Shown one piece after another: positions 62,501 to 64,000 of a DNA stretch of 64,000 nucleotides. The notes beneath the pieces were generated by a model. That model was not told the DNA's origin, did not search any database, and saw nothing but the letters and a program-made list of their open reading frames with translations. Position 1 is the stretch's first letter; each line of letters opens with the position of its first letter. This DNA comes from Streptomyces sp. DSM 15324 (GTDB lineage Bacteria > Actinomycetota > Actinomycetes > Streptomycetales > Streptomycetaceae): positions 38,177 through 102,176 of the forward strand of contig NZ_KQ949042.1 of the NCBI RefSeq assembly GCF_001514285.1. Direction: 5' to 3'. The translations under genes and the position numbers were made by a program.

Positions 62501-64000
62501 CGGGCGACGTGGGCGCGGCCGTCACGGACCGCGACCCACGGCTCGTCGGAGGCGGCGAGGCCTGCGCGGAGCGTCTCGGTGTCGAGAGGCACGGTGCCTG
62601 TCCCCGTCCCCGTCCCCGTCGCCGTCCCCGTCCCCGTCCCCGTCCCCGTCGCCTCGGCTTCGAGCAGGGCGAACCGGCCCGGGTTCTCCGACTGGGCGGA
62701 GCGCATGAGTCCGCGCACCGGCTCGGCCACCAGCTCGGCGTCCGTCCCTGCCGACTCCGACCGGGTCACCACGACCAGCCGGGAGTCCAGCGTCCGCGGG
62801 TCGGCCAGCCAGCCCTGGAGCACCTCCAGCAGGCGCTGCGTGACGGCGTGCACCCGCTCGGGCAGCGGGCGCCGCGGATCACCGCTGCCCGGCTCGTGGA
62901 CGACGACCGGCGGCAGCGCCCGGCCGCTCGGCAGACCGGCCACGGCTTCGTACGGGCTCCACTCCACCGGAGCGTCCAGCGGGCGGCCCTGCGCCGGGAC
63001 CCACTCCACCTCGAACAGCGAGTCCCGCCCGACGGGGGCCACAGGGACCGGCAGTTCGTCGGCCGCGAGCGGCCGCAGCGTCACCGCCTCGACGGCCAGC
63101 ACGGCCGCCCCGTCGTCGTCGGCGGCGCTCACCTCCACGGTGTTCGTACCCGCCCGTGTCAGACACACGCGCAGGGACCGGGCGCCGGTCGCGTGAGCGC
63201 GCACCCCGCGGACCGAGTGGGCGAGGAGCTGTGCGGCGGAGGTGACGCCGTCGAGGCGACCGGCGAGTTGCAGAGCCGCGTCCAGCACGGTGGGGTGTAC
63301 CCCGTACCGGTCGGCGTCCGCGTCGTCCTCCGCGCTCTCCGGGAGGTGGACCTCCGCGTACAGCCTTCCCTGGGCCTCCCAGACCGCCCCCACGCCGTCG
63401 CGCACTGGCCCGGCCACCTCTACGGCGCCCATCGGGGGCCAGGAGCTGAGGTCGGACTCCGGCAGTGCGGTGGCCTCGTCCCAGGGGGCCAGCGTGCCGA
63501 CGGCGTGCTCACGCCAGCCGTCCTGGCCAGTGGCGCTCGCATCGGCGCGCGCGTGGACGCCCAGCGAACGGCGTCCCTCGGCGTCCGGCGCCGCAAGGGT
63601 GAGCTGGAGGAGCGTGCCTCCGGCTTCGGGTACGACGATCGGCGCGGACACGGTCAGTTCCCTGATCACCGGCGCCTGTATCTGCTCACCGACGTGGGTC
63701 AGCAGATCGACCAGGGCCGCCGTCGGAAGCACCGCGGCCTCACCGACACGGTGGTACCTCAGCCAGGGCTGCCCCTGCTGCGAAAGGCGAGCAGTCCAGA
63801 GAAGGCTGCCCTCCCCTGCGACCTCCAACTCCGCGCCAAGCAAAGGGTGTTCGGCCATGACCAGGCCTACGGCACTCAGGTCGCCGCGGCCTGCGTCGGG
63901 GCCGTCCTCCAGCCAGTAGCGGTGGCGTTGGAAGGCGTAGGTCGGCAGGTCGACGCGGGTGGCGCCGGTGCCGGTGAACACCGCCTTCCAGTCCACGTCG
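56554..64000 (-). CDS. Modular type I PKS, terminal protein: (AT)-DH-KR-ACP / KS-AT-DH(inactive)-ACP-TE, 5' partial
   Basis: The visible ~2480 residues run off the right edge inside a post-AT linker. Penultimate module: DH (about 48-335), KR (Rossmann motif near 522, Tyr near 666), ACP (Ser in GFDSL, near 835). Last module: KS (about 901-1330; DTACSSS, EAHGTGT, KSNIGHTQ), AT (about 1415-1700; GHSQGE and YASH, methylmalonyl-type), DH-like region (about 1779-2040), ACP (GFNSL, near 2128) and TE (about 2235-2460; GHSAGGQ, PGNHFS). The KR has a VAD motif and no Trp before the active site, suggesting a B-type. The last module has no KR and its DH lacks the catalytic His, so a beta-keto, alpha-methyl thioester should reach the TE, which releases a lactone or lactam. 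Confidence 0.95.
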   Translation of the reverse strand, partial: DVDWKAVFTGTGATRVDLPTYAFQRHRYWLEDGPDAGRGDLSAVGLVMAEHPLLGAELEVAGEGSLLWTARLSQQGQPWLRYHRVGEAAVLPTAALVDLLTHVGEQIQAPVIRELTVSAPIVVPEAGGTLLQLTLAAPDAEGRRSLGVHARADASATGQDGWREHAVGTLAPWDEATALPESDLSSWPPMGAVEVAGPVRDGVGAVWEAQGRLYAEVHLPESAEDDADADRYGVHPTVLDAALQLAGRLDGVTSAAQLLAHSVRGVRAHATGARSLRVCLTRAGTNTVEVSAADDDGAAVLAVEAVTLRPLAADELPVPVAPVGRDSLFEVEWVPAQGRPLDAPVEWSPYEAVAGLPSGRALPPVVVHEPGSGDPRRPLPERVHAVTQRLLEVLQGWLADPRTLDSRLVVVTRSESAGTDAELVAEPVRGLMRSAQSENPGRFALLEAEATGTGTGTGTATGTGTGTGTVPLDTETLRAGLAASDEPWVAVRDGRAHVARLKPVELAAPASTAPASTGSLSDGVVLVTGATGGLGRLVARHLAEAHGVRELVLVSRSGRDPRWTDWLGELAALGLNVRMVAADAADREAMTELVGSIGDRLTAVVHTAGVVADGLVSTLTPDDLHAVLRPKVDAAWHLHELTAELPLRAFVLFSSAASPFGGAGQGNYVAANAFLDALAAHRHARGLPAVSLAWGLWGPELGGMGGDLGEVDLARIAREGILPLSAEQGLALFDAALTAGRPALVPVRLDRAALRASSHLPAVLRALAPRTTRRAVTRQPTATAQDGTALPRRLAGVAPADRHKAMLDLVRETAAQVLGHASADVIGAGRPFKETGFDSLTGVELRNRLAAETGLTLPATLVFDYATPTALARYLLAELLGAADQAPEADPAPAAAPAAGDDPIAVVGMGCRFPGGADSPEGLWRLLASGGEAIVEFPADRGWDIDSLYDPDPHHIGTTYVRTGSFLESAADFDPTFFGIAPREAVAMDPQQRLLLETSWEAIERAGIDPTSLRGSRTGVFAGTNGQDYSTLMQRSPKESEGYLATGIAASVVSGRLSYTLGLEGPALSVDTACSSSLVALHLAVQALRAGECTLALAGGVSVMTSPGLLVEFSRQRGLSADGRCRSFSDDADGTGWGEGAGMLLLERLSDARRNGHKVLAVVSGSAVNQDGASNGLTAPNGPSQQRVIRAALANAGLSAGDVDAVEAHGTGTTLGDPIEAQALIATYGRDRERPLWLGSLKSNIGHTQAAAGVAGVIKMVEAMRRGVLPRTLHVTEPTREVDWSAGAVELLTEAREWPQAGERPRRAGVSSFGVSGTNAHVIVEQAPEIERSAVVEPVAVPWLLSARSAGALREQAGRLLARLGEEPEFSPVNVSFTLAGRARFEHRAVVVGRDRSGLLAGLSAVNVSSGSGGRVVFVFPGQGAQWAGMGVELLDSAPVFAERFAECAQALAEFVDWDVEAVLRGASGAPSLERVDVVQPLSWAVMVSLAALWRSYGVEPAAVVGHSQGEIAAACVAGGLTLRDGARVVALRSKAIAAGLAGDGGMLSLALSAEQAAGRIAAWDGRIEIAALNGPASVVVAGEPAALDELIAACEAEGVRARRIPVDYASHTSHVERIEEELARVLAEVRPRTSTVPFFSTVEADWLDTQALDGGYWYRNLRRTVRFEEAVRALAEQDHTVFVEVSAHPVLAMGIQDTADEAVVTGSLRRDDGGLDRFLASLGELWVHGIDVDWTQAFTGTGAHHVDLPTYAFQHRHYWLTIDPSTAGDVGAVGLLPAGHPLLGAAVELPEAEGIVLTGRLSAQAHSWLAGEGEGEVEGAGVLLPATAYVELAVHAGDQVGCDTVAELTLREPLVLPARRAVQLRVRVTEADAEGRRVVGVHSRAEDALPGTPWACHATGLLAGAGAPVSQWEPAAWPPAGAARVETDRVDALWRGADGEVFAEVSLPEGQRAEAARYGLHPALLDAALEAARCAADGGGDTDRTLVPTAWRDVVLHAVGAERLRVRIGGRRPEGVSVELADPSGAPVASVRLVTLTALDPAEFDRTNEPDGSAPVRTVIRRPVPARRTASTGDAGEPGLAARLAGLAEAEQLRVLTELVHAETAAVLGLPGPDAVEAQRGFFELGFNSLMAMELRNRLNAATGLRLPASLLFEHTRLAAVAAHLRGELTRASAAGGQAPGGIEAMFRQSFAEGRHVAGNELIMAASRLRDAFDVASAAGHAPEPVPLATGGERPRLFCLPAVVATAGPQQYARFAERFRGRRDVTVLPQPGYLPGERIPADMAALAELHAQTLRRIAGEEPFVLVGHSAGGQIAHAVTAHLETLGIRPAALVLLDVPWPEDDAENAEVGAAMLGVAFDRERKLGGGIMNDVRLTAMGGYHRLLADWRPEPVKTPTLLVRATEAMPSASGAVEDDPVMLRVDWKLGHTARDVPGNHFSIVEDHARDTAGVVEEWLTGITDITDITGITGITGITADGATG
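56576..56629 (-). repeat. 9-bp tandem repeat at the 3' end of the PKS gene
   Basis: Six near-identical 9-base units (GTGATGCCG type) lie just before the PKS stop codon. They add an (I-T-D/G)n tail after the thioesterase domain. The tail is probably not needed for catalysis and may vary in length between strains. Confidence 0.85.
62600..62653 (-). repeat. 6-bp tandem repeat inside the PKS gene
   Basis: Nine units of GTCCCC or GTCGCC encode a Thr-Gly(Ala) dipeptide repeat in the linker between the KR structural and catalytic subdomains of the penultimate module. Unit changes stay in frame, so length variation would be tolerated. Confidence 0.85.

Overview
The window is a high-GC actinomycete chromosome segment, almost certainly from a Streptomyces. 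It carries the polar-growth coiled-coil pair scy-filP, the mismatch-repair nuclease nucS, a Streptomyces-style atpI-B-E-F-H-A-G-D-C operon, an exported family 18 chitinase with the direct-repeat promoter known from Streptomyces chitinases, and a modular antibiotic-type polyketide cluster. Start codons are often GTG or TTG, and genes are often joined by ATGA/GTGA overlaps.

Layout. 1-3.9 kb: the end of a TetR-type regulator, a thiamine-binding-fold/DUF3817 pair, three tandem AIM24-family genes and a MarR regulator. 3.9-4.3 kb: gene-poor, apparently degraded DNA. 4.3-7.1 kb: meaB, a thiolase and methylmalonyl-CoA epimerase, i.e. acyl-CoA metabolism. 7.3-12.3 kb: scy and filP. 12.5-16.4 kb: an ABC transporter pair, a small zinc-motif protein and a luciferase-like flavin oxidoreductase. 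16.4-21 kb: a conserved actinobacterial protein with a candidate upstream leader peptide, nucS, a large membrane-anchored ATPase and a STAS anti-anti-sigma protein. 21.4-23.4 kb: a PduO-type cobalamin adenosyltransferase, a RelE/ParE toxin whose antitoxin is truncated, and a decayed two-component system. 23.5-25.8 kb: chitinase and a DUF2550 protein. 26-33.8 kb: the complete ATP synthase operon on the minus strand.

From 34.1 kb to the right edge lies one arm of a biosynthetic gene cluster, placed directly against atpI. It has two minus-strand operons separated by a short plus-strand gene. The first (47.5 to 34.1 kb) has fourteen tightly packed genes. A coenzyme-B12 glutamate mutase (two subunits), a PLP decarboxylase and a VinN-like AMP ligase form a recognisable 3-methylaspartate to beta-amino acid pathway, as in vicenistatin-type macrolactams. 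Around these sit a second adenylating enzyme, two BtrH-like acyltransferase-fold proteins (one fused to a carrier domain), two atypical acyl-CoA dehydrogenases, two free carrier proteins, a dedicated phosphopantetheinyl transferase, a type II thioesterase and a KAS III-like protein without the usual catalytic His. This is the most novel part of the window: it looks like a carrier-protein assembly line that makes, oxidises and hands over a small beta-amino acyl unit.

The second operon (right edge to 48.4 kb) ends a modular PKS (visible: ...DH-KR-ACP / KS-AT-DH-ACP-TE). It continues with two glycosyltransferases and dTDP-deoxyaminosugar genes (thymidylyltransferase, 4,6-dehydratase, 2,3-dehydratase, PLP aminotransferase, an SDR). 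A hexapeptide-repeat acyltransferase on the plus strand probably acylates the amino sugar. The last PKS module has a methylmalonyl-type AT, no KR and a DH without catalytic His, so the released chain should carry an alpha-methyl-beta-keto end. I infer a glycosylated macrolide or macrolactam. The PKS loading module and most extension modules lie outside the window, so the final structure cannot be read here.
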